Below, piece after piece: positions 1 through 7,068 of a stretch of DNA of 8,629 nucleotides. Where the stretch lies: assembly GCF_034113885.1 (NCBI RefSeq), contig NZ_JAXEWM010000073.1:1-8629 (forward strand). Direction: 5' to 3'. Each line of letters starts with the position of its first letter. The stretch's first letter is position 1. The DNA comes from Intestinibacter sp034113885 (lineage in GTDB: Bacteria; Bacillota; Clostridia; Peptostreptococcales; Peptostreptococcaceae). The notes beneath the pieces were generated by a model. It worked only from the letters and a program-made list of their open reading frames with translations, had not been told where the DNA came from and did not search any database. Made by a program: the position numbers and the translations under genes.

Positions 1-645
1 TTTTATATTTTTTTCTTTTTCATCATTTTCTTCTTTTAATTTTAATAAAGTCTCATTAAAATTTAAATTTAATAAATCATATTCATTTTTATGAGTTTTT
101 TTTATTTGTTTTATTTTATCTTCATATTTAATTAAATCCAAGTTCAAATTCTCAATTAACGTATTTTTCTTTTTTATTTCTAATAAATTTTGTTCTTTTT
201 CACTTTTTAAATTATTTATATTTATATTTAATTCTTTATTTTCAATTTTTAATTCAGAATTTAATTTTTCTACTTCCTCTTTTTCTTCTCGTAATTTGTC
301 TAATTCAGAACTTTCCATATCATCTTTAATTATACGAGTCTCTACATCAATCTCATTACACAACTCTCTACAAATTTCATCAAGTTCACATTTTAAATCA
401 GAATCAATACCATATAATCCATATTTATCTTGATTTTCATCAAATTCAAAATATTTAAATAAAACTTGACTTAATTTTCCCTCTTTAATTTTATTTAAAA
501 CTATATTTTTAAATTTATTACGATATTTTATTTCAAATTTTTCTATGAAATCTTCTCCAAATTGCTCATAAAAAATTTCACAATTATGAACAATTATTTC
601 TAATATAAAATTAAATATTGTCATATATTTCTTATCAAAATCCAT
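1..645 (-). CDS. Hypothetical coiled-coil protein, 3' end outside window
   Basis: An uninterrupted reading frame of 215 codons starts at ATG (643-645) and runs off the left edge without a stop, so the protein is longer than seen. The start is backed by a GAGGGGA ribosome site at about 657-663, roughly 10 nt upstream. Residues 1-95 look mixed and possibly globular, with aromatic residues and cysteines at 22, 86 and 92 (another at 96). From about residue 105 onward the sequence is Lys/Glu/Leu/Asn-rich with heptad-like leucines, as in a long coiled coil. No signal peptide or membrane segment is seen. I do not recognise the family and assign no function. Composition is striking: 114 G or C in 645 bases by hand count, about 18%, far below the dnaK operon. 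Three of its four arginines use CGN codons where the neighbours mostly use AGA. Both facts fit recent acquisition, which is inference. Confidence 0.82.
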   Translation of the reverse strand, partial: MDFDKKYMTIFNFILEIIVHNCEIFYEQFGEDFIEKFEIKYRNKFKNIVLNKIKEGKLSQVLFKYFEFDENQDKYGLYGIDSDLKCELDEICRELCNEIDVETRIIKDDMESSELDKLREEKEEVEKLNSELKIENKELNININNLKSEKEQNLLEIKKKNTLIENLNLDLIKYEDKIKQIKKTHKNEYDLLNLNFNETLLKLKEENDEKEKNIK

Positions 646-756
646 TAAATAAAATCTCCCCTCAAAACATTTTATTTCATGTATATATTCTATCATAATT
701 AACCAAAATGAATTAACATATTTTACAATTATATGTAATATTATGTATTTTTTTTA

Positions 757-797
757 GTTTATTTTTTACATAAGTGTTACTGTTATTAAAAATAAAC
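757..797. repeat. Inverted repeat in A+T-rich intergenic region
   Basis: GTTTATTTTT (757-766) and AAAAATAAAC (788-797) are exact 10-bp inverted repeats separated by 21 nt. The spacer holds an imperfect palindrome, TAAGTGTTACTGTTA, at about 771-785. No T-run follows the outer arms on either strand, so a terminator is unlikely. The repeat lies 112-152 bp upstream of the coiled-coil gene, where an operator could sit, but in DNA this A+T-rich it may be chance. Confidence 0.35.
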
Positions 798-837
798 ATC
801 GATAATAAATTTAAATTAATATCATTCCCTATACAAT

Positions 838-885
838 AAAAAAAGTATTTTAAATAGCAACTAAACTATTCAAAATACTTTTTAA
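838..885 (-). terminator. Intrinsic terminator after dnaJ (nearly bidirectional)
   Basis: Arms at 841-857 and 866-882 form a 17-bp stem with one G-U pair and an 8-nt loop. The stem begins 8 nt past the dnaJ stop codon. On the minus strand it is followed by a T-run (ACTTTTTTATTG). On the plus strand the same hairpin ends in CTTTTTAAC, so it could also stop plus-strand transcription. It closes the hrcA-grpE-dnaK-dnaJ operon and implies that the gene at 1-645 needs its own promoter. Confidence 0.88.
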
Positions 886-890
886 CAAAC

Positions 891-2069
891 CTATTTCTTA
901 AAACCTTTGAAAAGATCATCTATCTTCTTCTTCCAGTTCCTCTGTTTTTCATGAACCTTAGTTCCGCAAGCTTCACCGAATTTTCTAAGCAATTCTTTTT
1001 GTTCGTCGTTTAATTTCTTAGGTGTATCTATTACGACCTTGACGTATTGGTCACCTCTAGAATTACTTCTTAATTTTGGTATACCTTTTTCTCTAAGTCT
1101 AAATACTGTACCTGTTTGAGTTCCTTCAGGTAGAGAATATGAAACCTTTCCATCTAATGTAGGTACTTCTAATTTGTCACCTAATGCTGCTTGAACAAAA
1201 GTTATAGGCATTTCTATATAAACATCGTATCCATCTCTTGTGAAAATTGGATGTCTTTGGACATTTACTACGATGTATAAGTCACCTCTAGGGCCACCTT
1301 TTTCACCTATTTCACCTTGTCCTGAAAGTTTTATCATTTGTCCATCATCTATACCTGCTGGTATGTCGACTTCTATAGTCTTAGACTTTCTTATGCTGCC
1401 TTTTCCGTGGCATTTAGGACATGGATTTTCGTTGATTTCTCCTTCACCATTACATGTAGAACAAGTTCTTTGAGTGGCTATATTACCAAATGGAGTTCTT
1501 TGAACACTTTGAACTTGACCTGTTCCGTGACAAGTTGGACAAGTTTTTTTAGATGTTCCAGCTTTTGCACCACTACCATGACATTCTTCACATTCTTCGC
1601 TTCTGTTTAATTTTACTTTTAATTTTTTACCGAATGCAGCTTCTTCAAAAGTAATTGTAACTGATTGTTTTATATCAGCACCACGTCTTGGACCTCTTCT
1701 TCTAGATGATCCGCCACCTCCGAAGCCACCGCCAAAGCCGCCAGATCCGAATATATCTCCGAATATATCTTCAAATCCGCCGAAGCCGCCGCCTCCGAAA
1801 CCACCACCGAAGCCTTGACCTCCACCAAAGCCTCCTTGGTTATTTAAGCCGTCGTGTCCAAATCTATCGTAAGTACTTCTCTTTTCTTCATCAGATAATA
1901 CTTCATAAGCTTCATTGATTTCTTTAAATTTTTCTTCTGCTTCTTTATCTCCAGGATTTTTATCTGGATGGTATTTCATAGCTAATTTTCTGTAAGCTTT
2001 TTTAATTTCTTTAGCGTCTGCACTTTTACTTACCCCAAGCACCTCATAGTAATCTCTTTTTTCACTCAA
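891..2069 (-). CDS. dnaJ: Chaperone protein DnaJ (Hsp40)
   Basis: Cytoplasmic co-chaperone that binds unfolded proteins, passes them to DnaK and stimulates DnaK ATPase activity. It is a full type I DnaJ of 392 aa from the start chosen here. The J domain spans about residues 5-70 with HPD at 34-36. A Gly/Phe-rich linker spans about 72-122. Four CxxCxGxG zinc motifs begin at Cys160, Cys177, Cys203 and Cys217. The C-terminal substrate-binding and dimerisation domains follow to about 350. The start is TTG at 2067-2069, giving MSEKRDYYEVLGV. It sits 5 nt after AAGGTGGTGA, which matches the ideal SD sequence at 9 of 10 positions. Two in-frame GTG codons (2079-2081, 2076-2078) would give a product up to 4 residues longer, but they lie inside that SD. 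It is the last gene of the operon, 151 nt after dnaK, with a hairpin in the gap, and ends at TAG before a strong terminator. Confidence 0.97.
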   Translation of the reverse strand: MSEKRDYYEVLGVSKSADAKEIKKAYRKLAMKYHPDKNPGDKEAEEKFKEINEAYEVLSDEEKRSTYDRFGHDGLNNQGGFGGGQGFGGGFGGGGFGGFEDIFGDIFGSGGFGGGFGGGGSSRRRGPRRGADIKQSVTITFEEAAFGKKLKVKLNRSEECEECHGSGAKAGTSKKTCPTCHGTGQVQSVQRTPFGNIATQRTCSTCNGEGEINENPCPKCHGKGSIRKSKTIEVDIPAGIDDGQMIKLSGQGEIGEKGGPRGDLYIVVNVQRHPIFTRDGYDVYIEMPITFVQAALGDKLEVPTLDGKVSYSLPEGTQTGTVFRLREKGIPKLRSNSRGDQYVKVVIDTPKKLNDEQKELLRKFGEACGTKVHEKQRNWKKKIDDLFKGFKK

Positions 2070-2074
2070 GGATT

Positions 2075-2084
2075 TCACCACCTT
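2075..2084 (-). promoter_or_regulatory. dnaJ ribosome binding site
   Basis: AAGGTGGTGA differs from the ideal AAGGAGGTGA at one base and lies 5 nt before TTG at 2069. It swallows both in-frame GTG codons, which argues against either being the start. Confidence 0.75.
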
Positions 2085-2097
2085 TACATCTTACAAA

Positions 2098-2134
2098 ATA
2101 ATAGCTTGTAGAATGTTAAACTACAAGCTATTAT
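2098..2134 (-). terminator. Perfect 14-bp hairpin in the dnaK-dnaJ gap, possible attenuator
   Basis: The arms ATAATAGCTTGTAG (2098-2111) and CTACAAGCTATTAT (2121-2134) are perfectly complementary, with a 9-nt loop. In the direction of transcription the hairpin is followed by TTTGTAAG, a short imperfect U-tract. The minus-strand run TATTATTTTGT could allow partial termination just before the dnaJ ribosome site. It could equally be an RNA processing or 3'-end stabilising structure that keeps dnaK mRNA more abundant than dnaJ mRNA. The hairpin is seen in the sequence; its role is inference. Confidence 0.6.
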
Positions 2135-2220
2135 AAATTTATTTTAACAGACTAATCTCTCTAAGTACTTTTAAAAAGTACGTCGCTTTTTATTATACAC
2201 GAATCCTCTGTTTTTGTAAC

Positions 2221-4077
2221 CTATTTATCGTCAACTTCTGTAAAATCTGCATCTACTACGTTGTCGTCATTTCCTTGGCTAGCACCTTGGTCGTATCCTG
2301 CATCTCCTGCTCCACCTTGTGCTTGTTGTTGAGCTTGTGCTTGTTGATACATTTGTTCAGATATCTTATGGAATTTGTTCATAACTTCATCTATTGCAGT
2401 TTTGATTTCACTAGCAGTTGCATCTTGTTTATCTTTAACTGATTTTAAGTTTGCTAAAGCACCTTCTATAGCTGATTTATCATCTGCACTTACTTTATCT
2501 CCTAATTCATTTAAAGTTTTTTCAGTTTGATAAATAGTTGATTCAGCTTGGTTTAATGCTTCTATTTTTTCTTTCTTTTGTTTATCTGCTTCAGCATTCA
2601 TTTCTGCTTCTTTAACTTTTCTTTCTATTTCTTCTTCAGTTAAGTTAGTTCCTGAAGTTATAGTAACTTTTTGTTCTTTTCCAGTTCCTAAGTCTTTAGC
2701 TGATACGTTAACTATACCATTTGAGTCTATGTCGAATGTAACTTCTATTTGAGGTATTCCACGTGGAGCTGGTGGTATTTCAGATAATTGGAATCTACCT
2801 AATGTAGTATTATCGTAAGCCATTGATCTTTCACCTTGTAATACGTGTATATCAACAGCAGTTTGGTTATCAGCAGCAGTTGAGAATACTTGAGATTTCT
2901 TAGTTGGTATTGTTGTATTTCTTTCTATTATTTTAGTAAATACGTTACCTAATGTTTCTATACCTAATGATAATGGAGTAACATCAAGTAATAATACGTC
3001 GTTAACTTCACCAGTTAATACACCAGCTTGTATAGCAGCACCAGCAGCAACACATTCATCTGGGTTTATACCTTTGTGAGGTTCTTTTCCTATGAATTTT
3101 TTAACAGCTTCTTGTACTGCAGGTATTCTTGTAGAACCACCTACTAATAATACATCGTCTATTTCTGATACTGAAAGTCCAGCATCTGATAAAGCACTCT
3201 TAGTTGGTCCCATAGTTTTTTCTACTAAGTGAGCAGTTAATTCATCGAATTTAGCTCTTGTTAAATCTATATTCATATGTTTTGGACCTTCTGCAGTTGC
3301 AGTTATGAATGGTAGATTTATGTTTGATGTCATTGTTGAAGATAATTCTTTTTTAGCTTTTTCAGCAGCTTCTTTTAATCTTTGTAAAGCCATCTTATCA
3401 TTTCTTAAATCTACACCTTCAGCTTTTTGGAATTCATCAGCTAAATAATCTATTATAACTTTATCGAAGTCGTCTCCACCTAATCTGTTGTTACCAGCAG
3501 TAGCTAAAACTTCGAAAGTACCATCGCCGATTTCTAGTAATGATACGTCGAATGTACCACCACCTAAGTCGAATACTAAGATTTTTTTGTCTTCGTCTAA
3601 TTTATCCATACCATATGCTAAAGCAGCAGCTGTTGGTTCATTTACTATTCTCTTAACATCAAGACCAGCTATTCTACCTGCATCCTTAGTTGCTTGTCTT
3701 TGTGCATCTGTGAAATATGCTGGAACTGTTATAACTGCTTCAGTTACTGTTTGACCTAAATAGCTTTCAGCATCTGCTTTTAATTTTTGAAGTATTATAG
3801 CTGATATTTCTTGTGGAGTATATCCTTTACCATCTATATTAACTTTGTAATCTGTACCCATATGAGTTTTTATTGATGATACAGTTCTTTCCGCATTTGT
3901 AACTGCTTGTCTTTTTGCAGGTTCCCCTACTATTCTTTCACCATCTTTTGTAAATGCTACTACTGATGGTGTAGTTCTCATCCCTTCTGTGTTAGCTATT
4001 ATTTGAGGTTCTCCACCTTCTAATACTGCCACACAAGAGTTTGTTGTACCTAAATCTATACCTATTACTTTTGCCAT
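2221..4077 (-). CDS. dnaK: Chaperone protein DnaK (Hsp70)
   Basis: ATP-dependent cytoplasmic chaperone that binds exposed hydrophobic segments of client proteins, working with DnaJ and GrpE. It has 618 aa, normal for a Gram-positive DnaK. The nucleotide-binding domain covers about 1-360, with IDLGTTNS at 7-14, DLGGGTFDVS at 170-179 and LVGGSTRIP at 311-319. The interdomain linker LLLDVTPLSLG is at 362-372. The beta substrate-binding domain runs to about 480 and the helical lid to about 580. A Gln/Gly-rich tail leads to a C-terminal end in EVDDK. The region near residue 75 lacks the insertion found in proteobacterial homologues, a known Gram-positive trait. The frame is open 9 codons further upstream from an ATG at 4104, but that extension (MKIFRRRFK) spans the ribosome site AGGAGG. 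ATG at 4075-4077, giving MAKVIGIDLGTT, is the true start. It lies 88 nt after grpE and is controlled with the operon through CIRCE. Confidence 0.99.
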   Translation of the reverse strand: MAKVIGIDLGTTNSCVAVLEGGEPQIIANTEGMRTTPSVVAFTKDGERIVGEPAKRQAVTNAERTVSSIKTHMGTDYKVNIDGKGYTPQEISAIILQKLKADAESYLGQTVTEAVITVPAYFTDAQRQATKDAGRIAGLDVKRIVNEPTAAALAYGMDKLDEDKKILVFDLGGGTFDVSLLEIGDGTFEVLATAGNNRLGGDDFDKVIIDYLADEFQKAEGVDLRNDKMALQRLKEAAEKAKKELSSTMTSNINLPFITATAEGPKHMNIDLTRAKFDELTAHLVEKTMGPTKSALSDAGLSVSEIDDVLLVGGSTRIPAVQEAVKKFIGKEPHKGINPDECVAAGAAIQAGVLTGEVNDVLLLDVTPLSLGIETLGNVFTKIIERNTTIPTKKSQVFSTAADNQTAVDIHVLQGERSMAYDNTTLGRFQLSEIPPAPRGIPQIEVTFDIDSNGIVNVSAKDLGTGKEQKVTITSGTNLTEEEIERKVKEAEMNAEADKQKKEKIEALNQAESTIYQTEKTLNELGDKVSADDKSAIEGALANLKSVKDKQDATASEIKTAIDEVMNKFHKISEQMYQQAQAQQQAQGGAGDAGYDQGASQGNDDNVVDADFTEVDDK

Positions 4078-4086
4078 TTTAAAACG

Positions 4087-4092
4087 CCTCCT
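4087..4092 (-). promoter_or_regulatory. dnaK ribosome binding site
   Basis: A perfect AGGAGG lies 9 nt before ATG at 4077. It falls inside the longer open frame from 4104, so it settles the start in favour of MAKVIG. Confidence 0.9.
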
Positions 4093-4165
4093 GAAAATTT
4101 TCATTCTTAATTATTATTTATTAGCTACTTATTTCACTAGCTATTTATTGTTTGCAAATTTATTA

Positions 4166-4771
4166 TTAGCAAGATACTTTAACCATTGTAGGTCTTATTA
4201 CCTTTGTACCTAGCTTGTATCCTTTTTGTAGTACCATCACAACTTTGTTTGGTTCTACACCTTCAACACTTTCTTGCATTACTGCCATATGGAAGTTTGG
4301 ATCAAATTCAGCATCCTCTGCTTCTATTTCTTCTACTCCAAACTTAGCAAGTGAATCCTTTAGTTGTTTATAAACTAAATCCACACCTTTGAAAAGAGCG
4401 TCTTCTTTATCTGTACATGCATCTAATGCTCTTTCCATATTATCTATAACTGGTATTAATTCAGTTATTATCTTTTCATTTGCAAATATGCCTATAGTTT
4501 CTTTTTCTTGTTGTGTTCTTCTCATATAATTAGCATATTCTGCTTGAAGTCTTTTATATTTATCTTCAGACTGTTCTATTTTAGATTCTAAGTCTTTTAT
4601 TTGATCGTTGACTTTCTTTTCTTCTAATTTAGAATTTATATCTGTCACATTGTCATCTTCAGTTTGTTCTGTATCAGCTTCTTCAGCTACTTGATCTTCA
4701 ATAACTACTTGATCCTCTGCTGAAGTACTCGCTTCACTTTTAACTTCAGATTGCACATCCTTATTTTCCAA
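4166..4771 (-). CDS. grpE: GrpE, nucleotide exchange factor of DnaK
   Basis: Homodimeric cytoplasmic factor that releases ADP from DnaK and so drives the chaperone cycle. It has 201 aa, typical of the family. Residues 1-45 are acidic and Ser/Thr/Glu-rich, probably disordered. A long coiled coil at about 48-100 (LEEKKVNDQIKDLESKIEQ) forms the dimer stalk. A short helical bundle follows, and then the beta domain that contacts DnaK, with FDPNFHMAVMQ at 156-166 and the family signature GYKLGTKVIRPTMVKV at 184-199. The protein ends in Ser-Cys, slightly unusual but harmless. The start is TTG at 4769-4771, with GAGGGGTG (4779-4786) 7 nt upstream. No better start lies nearby and the N-terminus is poorly conserved, so the exact start is less certain than the identity. 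It is the second gene of the operon, 30 nt after hrcA. Confidence 0.97.
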   Translation of the reverse strand: MENKDVQSEVKSEASTSAEDQVVIEDQVAEEADTEQTEDDNVTDINSKLEEKKVNDQIKDLESKIEQSEDKYKRLQAEYANYMRRTQQEKETIGIFANEKIITELIPVIDNMERALDACTDKEDALFKGVDLVYKQLKDSLAKFGVEEIEAEDAEFDPNFHMAVMQESVEGVEPNKVVMVLQKGYKLGTKVIRPTMVKVSC

Positions 4772-4801
4772 GATATTACACCCCTCGATTCCTTTTATTT
4801 T

Positions 4802-5821
4802 CTATTTATTATTAAGTAATATATTCATATAATTTATTATTGAATATATTCTAGAATAATCCATTCTAGTCGGTCCTATAAAGCTTATACGACCTATTTG
4901 TTCATTGTCTACTTTATATGTAGCTGTTACAACACTACAGTCCTTAGCCTCTTTACAATCATTATCGCTACCAATTATTATATTAGTATTATCTTTTAAT
5001 ATTCCTTTTGATTGTATAATCTGTGCTACAGTTTCTTTTGTCTCAAGCATATCTAAAAAGCTTCTAGCCTTTAGTACATCATTAAATTCTGGATAATTAA
5101 GTATATTTGTAACTCCATTTAAGCTAATTGAAACATCATCTTCTGATATATTAGAATTTAATATACTAAGTAGCTTATCCACTATTGAAGAATATTCTCC
5201 TATTTCATATTTTATAAAAGCTATTAAATTGTTATCGATATCTGTTATGCTCTTTCCTGCAAGCTTCTTAGTAAGATTATCAGAAATTATATTCAACTTA
5301 GCTTGATCTAAATACTTTTTGGTGAAAATATCAGTTTTCTTTATATCACCAGTATCTGTTACAACTATCAATAAAATACTATGCTCTGCCATACTAACTA
5401 GTTGTATATGTTTAATTACACTAGGTTTTACTAATTGTCTTGTAGTACCTATTGTAGTGTAATTAGTAAGCTGTGATAACATCTTAGATGTTTCATGAAT
5501 TAAACTTTGTATATGGTTCATATTGCTTTCCACACATTTTTCTATAATTTGTTTGTCGCTATCGTTTAACTCATTAGTTCCCATCAACAAATCTACATAT
5601 AATTTATAACCCTTTTCTGTTGGCACCCTACCTGCTGATGTATGTGGTTGAACTAGATATCCTAATTCTTCTAAGTCAGCCATTTCATTTCTTATAGTAG
5701 CAGCGCTAACACCAAGATTATGCTTCTTAGAAATTGTTCTAGATCCTACAGCTTCAGCTGTTTCAATATAATCTTTAACTATCGCTTTGAGGATTTTCAT
5801 TTTTCTTTCATTAAGTTCCAT
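4802..5821 (-). CDS. hrcA: Heat-inducible transcription repressor HrcA
   Basis: DNA-binding repressor of class I heat-shock genes (dnaK and usually groESL operons) that binds the CIRCE operator and is known to need GroEL to stay active. It has 339 aa, the family's usual length. Residues 1-75 form the winged-helix domain: a helix-turn-helix lies at about 25-55 (VSAATIRNEMADLEELGYL) and is followed by the HrcA signature HTSAGRVPTEKGYKLY at 60-75. The rest matches the GAF-like and dimerisation regions in overall character but is more variable. The start is ATG at 5819-5821, with AAGGAGG (5829-5835) 7 nt upstream. It is the first gene of the operon. A perfect CIRCE lies only 18 nt before its start codon, so it almost certainly represses itself along with grpE, dnaK and dnaJ. 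Confidence 0.98.
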   Translation of the reverse strand: MELNERKMKILKAIVKDYIETAEAVGSRTISKKHNLGVSAATIRNEMADLEELGYLVQPHTSAGRVPTEKGYKLYVDLLMGTNELNDSDKQIIEKCVESNMNHIQSLIHETSKMLSQLTNYTTIGTTRQLVKPSVIKHIQLVSMAEHSILLIVVTDTGDIKKTDIFTKKYLDQAKLNIISDNLTKKLAGKSITDIDNNLIAFIKYEIGEYSSIVDKLLSILNSNISEDDVSISLNGVTNILNYPEFNDVLKARSFLDMLETKETVAQIIQSKGILKDNTNIIIGSDNDCKEAKDCSVVTATYKVDNEQIGRISFIGPTRMDYSRIYSIINYMNILLNNK

Positions 5822-5839
5822 ATAAGTTCCTCCTTGCTG

Positions 5840-5866
5840 TTAGCACTCACTAAATCCGAGTGCTAA
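5840..5866 (-). promoter_or_regulatory. CIRCE operator (HrcA binding site)
   Basis: TTAGCACTC (5840-5848), a 9-nt spacer and GAGTGCTAA (5858-5866) match the CIRCE consensus at all 18 arm positions. It lies just downstream of the predicted transcription start and upstream of the hrcA ribosome site, the usual place for HrcA repression. No second CIRCE was seen in the window. Confidence 0.98.
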
Positions 5867-5879
5867 AAAGATTATATAT

Positions 5880-5910
5880 ATTATATACCATTTATTTTTT
5901 TGTTTGTCAA
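5880..5910 (-). promoter_or_regulatory. Sigma-A promoter of the hrcA operon
   Basis: A perfect -35 TTGACA (5905-5910) is followed after 17 nt by TATATA (5882-5887). An overlapping perfect TATAAT (5880-5885) would give a 19-nt spacer. The start point would fall at about 5873-5875, right beside CIRCE. The -35 lies 6 nt past the hemW stop codon, so the heat-shock operon fires independently of hemW. No terminator separates them, so hemW transcripts may read through. Confidence 0.88.
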
Positions 5911-5915
5911 TACTT

Positions 5916-7037
5916 TTAATCTATATAATCTAAAAAAACGCTATTTGATATTTCCCTTCCCCTCTGGGTAAGTTTAATACCTTTATGTGTCTTTATTATT
6001 AAATTTAACTCAATTTGTTTATTTAACTGTTCTCTATACTTACTTTCAAAATCTATACCAAACTCCTCAAAGTCCTTAAAAATTATGCCTTCATTCATCC
6101 TAAGCCCCATAATAATTTTTTCTTCTATTTTGTCCTTTAAAGTCAATTCTTCGAAAAATTCTATAGGCTTTTGATTATTAGATAACTTGTCATGATAAGA
6201 ATCTAGACCTCTTTCGTTGTTGTATCTAATATTATTAATATATCCAGATGCTCCTGGTCCTAAACCTATATAATTTTTACATTTCCAGTATAATATGTTG
6301 TGCTTGCATTCGTATCCATCTTTGGCGTAATTAGATATCTCGTATTGGTTGTAGCCTTTTGATTTTAAATAATTTATGGTGTATTCGTACATTTCAATAT
6401 CTAAATCCTCGTCACCCATTTCAAATTCCTCGTTCATATACATATCGTATAGCTTTGTACCCTCCTCTAAAATTAGAGAATAGGCAGATATATGCTCTGG
6501 ATTTAAATCGACAACCTTTTTTAAGGTTTCCTTCCAATTTTCAAGCGTCTGATTTGGTAAATTATACATCAAATCGATATTTATATTTTCAAAGCCGACA
6601 TCTCTCGCTTGCATATAGTTTTTTTCAAATTGCTCATAAGTATGTATTCTACCTATAAAATTCAATAAATCCTCTTGTACGGCCTGTAAGCCTATGCTAA
6701 GTCTATTTATACCTATGGACTTCATAAATTTTAGCTTATCCTCGTTTAACGTCCCAGGATTGCATTCCATAGATATTTCAGCATTTTTATCTATATAAAA
6801 ATTTTCTTCTACTTCCTGCATTATCATTTTTATATCTTCGTTTTTTAGGATACTAGGTGTACCACCTCCGAAGAATATACTGCTTATTTTTCTATTTTTA
6901 TTTTTGTACAAGCTCATTTCTTTTTTTAAGTCCGATAAAAATCTATCTTTTTCGCCTTCGATAATTTTATAAGAATTAAAATCACAGTATTTACATTTTT
7001 TTACACAAAATGGTATATGTATGTATAACCCTAACAA
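5916..7037 (-). CDS. hemW: HemW, radical-SAM-type heme chaperone
   Basis: Protein of 373 aa in the HemN/HemW radical-SAM family, cytoplasmic or membrane-associated. HemW is known to bind heme and hand it to target proteins, and is not a coproporphyrinogen oxidase. The cluster motif CVKKCKYCDF (Cys11, Cys15, Cys18) has Asp-Phe after the third cysteine and lacks the fourth cysteine typical of true HemN. FFGGGTPS at 55-62 is the SAM-binding glycine motif. HNILYW at 246-251, GLGPGASGY at 258-266 and the C-terminal HemW domain (about 295-370) also fit. The start is TTG at 7035-7037, giving MLGLYIHIPFC, the expected family N-terminus; AGAAGGTGAT (7041-7050) lies 3 nt upstream. It is directly upstream of hrcA, a common clostridial arrangement, and ends 94 nt before it. 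Confidence 0.95.
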   Translation of the reverse strand: MLGLYIHIPFCVKKCKYCDFNSYKIIEGEKDRFLSDLKKEMSLYKNKNRKISSIFFGGGTPSILKNEDIKMIMQEVEENFYIDKNAEISMECNPGTLNEDKLKFMKSIGINRLSIGLQAVQEDLLNFIGRIHTYEQFEKNYMQARDVGFENINIDLMYNLPNQTLENWKETLKKVVDLNPEHISAYSLILEEGTKLYDMYMNEEFEMGDEDLDIEMYEYTINYLKSKGYNQYEISNYAKDGYECKHNILYWKCKNYIGLGPGASGYINNIRYNNERGLDSYHDKLSNNQKPIEFFEELTLKDKIEEKIIMGLRMNEGIIFKDFEEFGIDFESKYREQLNKQIELNLIIKTHKGIKLTQRGREISNSVFLDYID

Positions 7038-7040
7038 AAA

Positions 7041-7050
7041 ATCACCTTCT
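7041..7050 (-). promoter_or_regulatory. hemW ribosome binding site
   Basis: AGAAGGTGAT matches AGGAGGTGAT at 9 of 10 positions and ends 3 nt before TTG at 7037. It supports the non-ATG start, since no ATG lies between it and the conserved LGLYIHIPFC. Confidence 0.65.
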
Positions 7051-7068
7051 TCGATTTCTTTTTAATAA

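Noticed and set aside
1240..1918. Plus-strand reading frames opposite dnaJ
   Set aside because: They are antisense shadows of conserved dnaJ codons, with no ribosome site and low-complexity or Cys/Arg-rich products. The same holds for plus-strand frames at 3488-3754, 4905-5096 and 6359-6658.
2070..2081. GTG start giving a DnaJ of 396 aa
   Set aside because: The GTG codons lie within the SD AAGGTGGTGA, and no ribosome site with normal spacing stands upstream of them. TTG at 2069 fits better. The identity and stop are unaffected.
2165..2181. Short GTACTTTT/AAAAGTAC palindrome after dnaK as a terminator
   Set aside because: The arms almost touch, leaving a short A/T stem, and no T-run follows in the direction of transcription.
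3190..3202. GCACTC inside dnaK as a second CIRCE half-site
   Set aside because: No inverted partner at the 9-nt spacing; it is ordinary coding sequence.
4078..4104. Nine-residue N-terminal extension of DnaK (MKIFRRRFK)
   Set aside because: It spans the AGGAGG ribosome site and is absent from DnaK proteins, which begin MAKVIGIDLGTT.
4111..4170. TAGCTA copies and TTATTAGC-like repeats in the grpE-dnaK gap
   Set aside because: Stems are at most 6 bp with long loops in A+T-rich DNA; no consistent terminator, operator or riboswitch shape.
5916..7037. Oxygen-independent coproporphyrinogen oxidase HemN
   Set aside because: The CxxxCxxC motif is followed by Asp-Phe and lacks the fourth cysteine of HemN; the length and C-terminal domain fit HemW.
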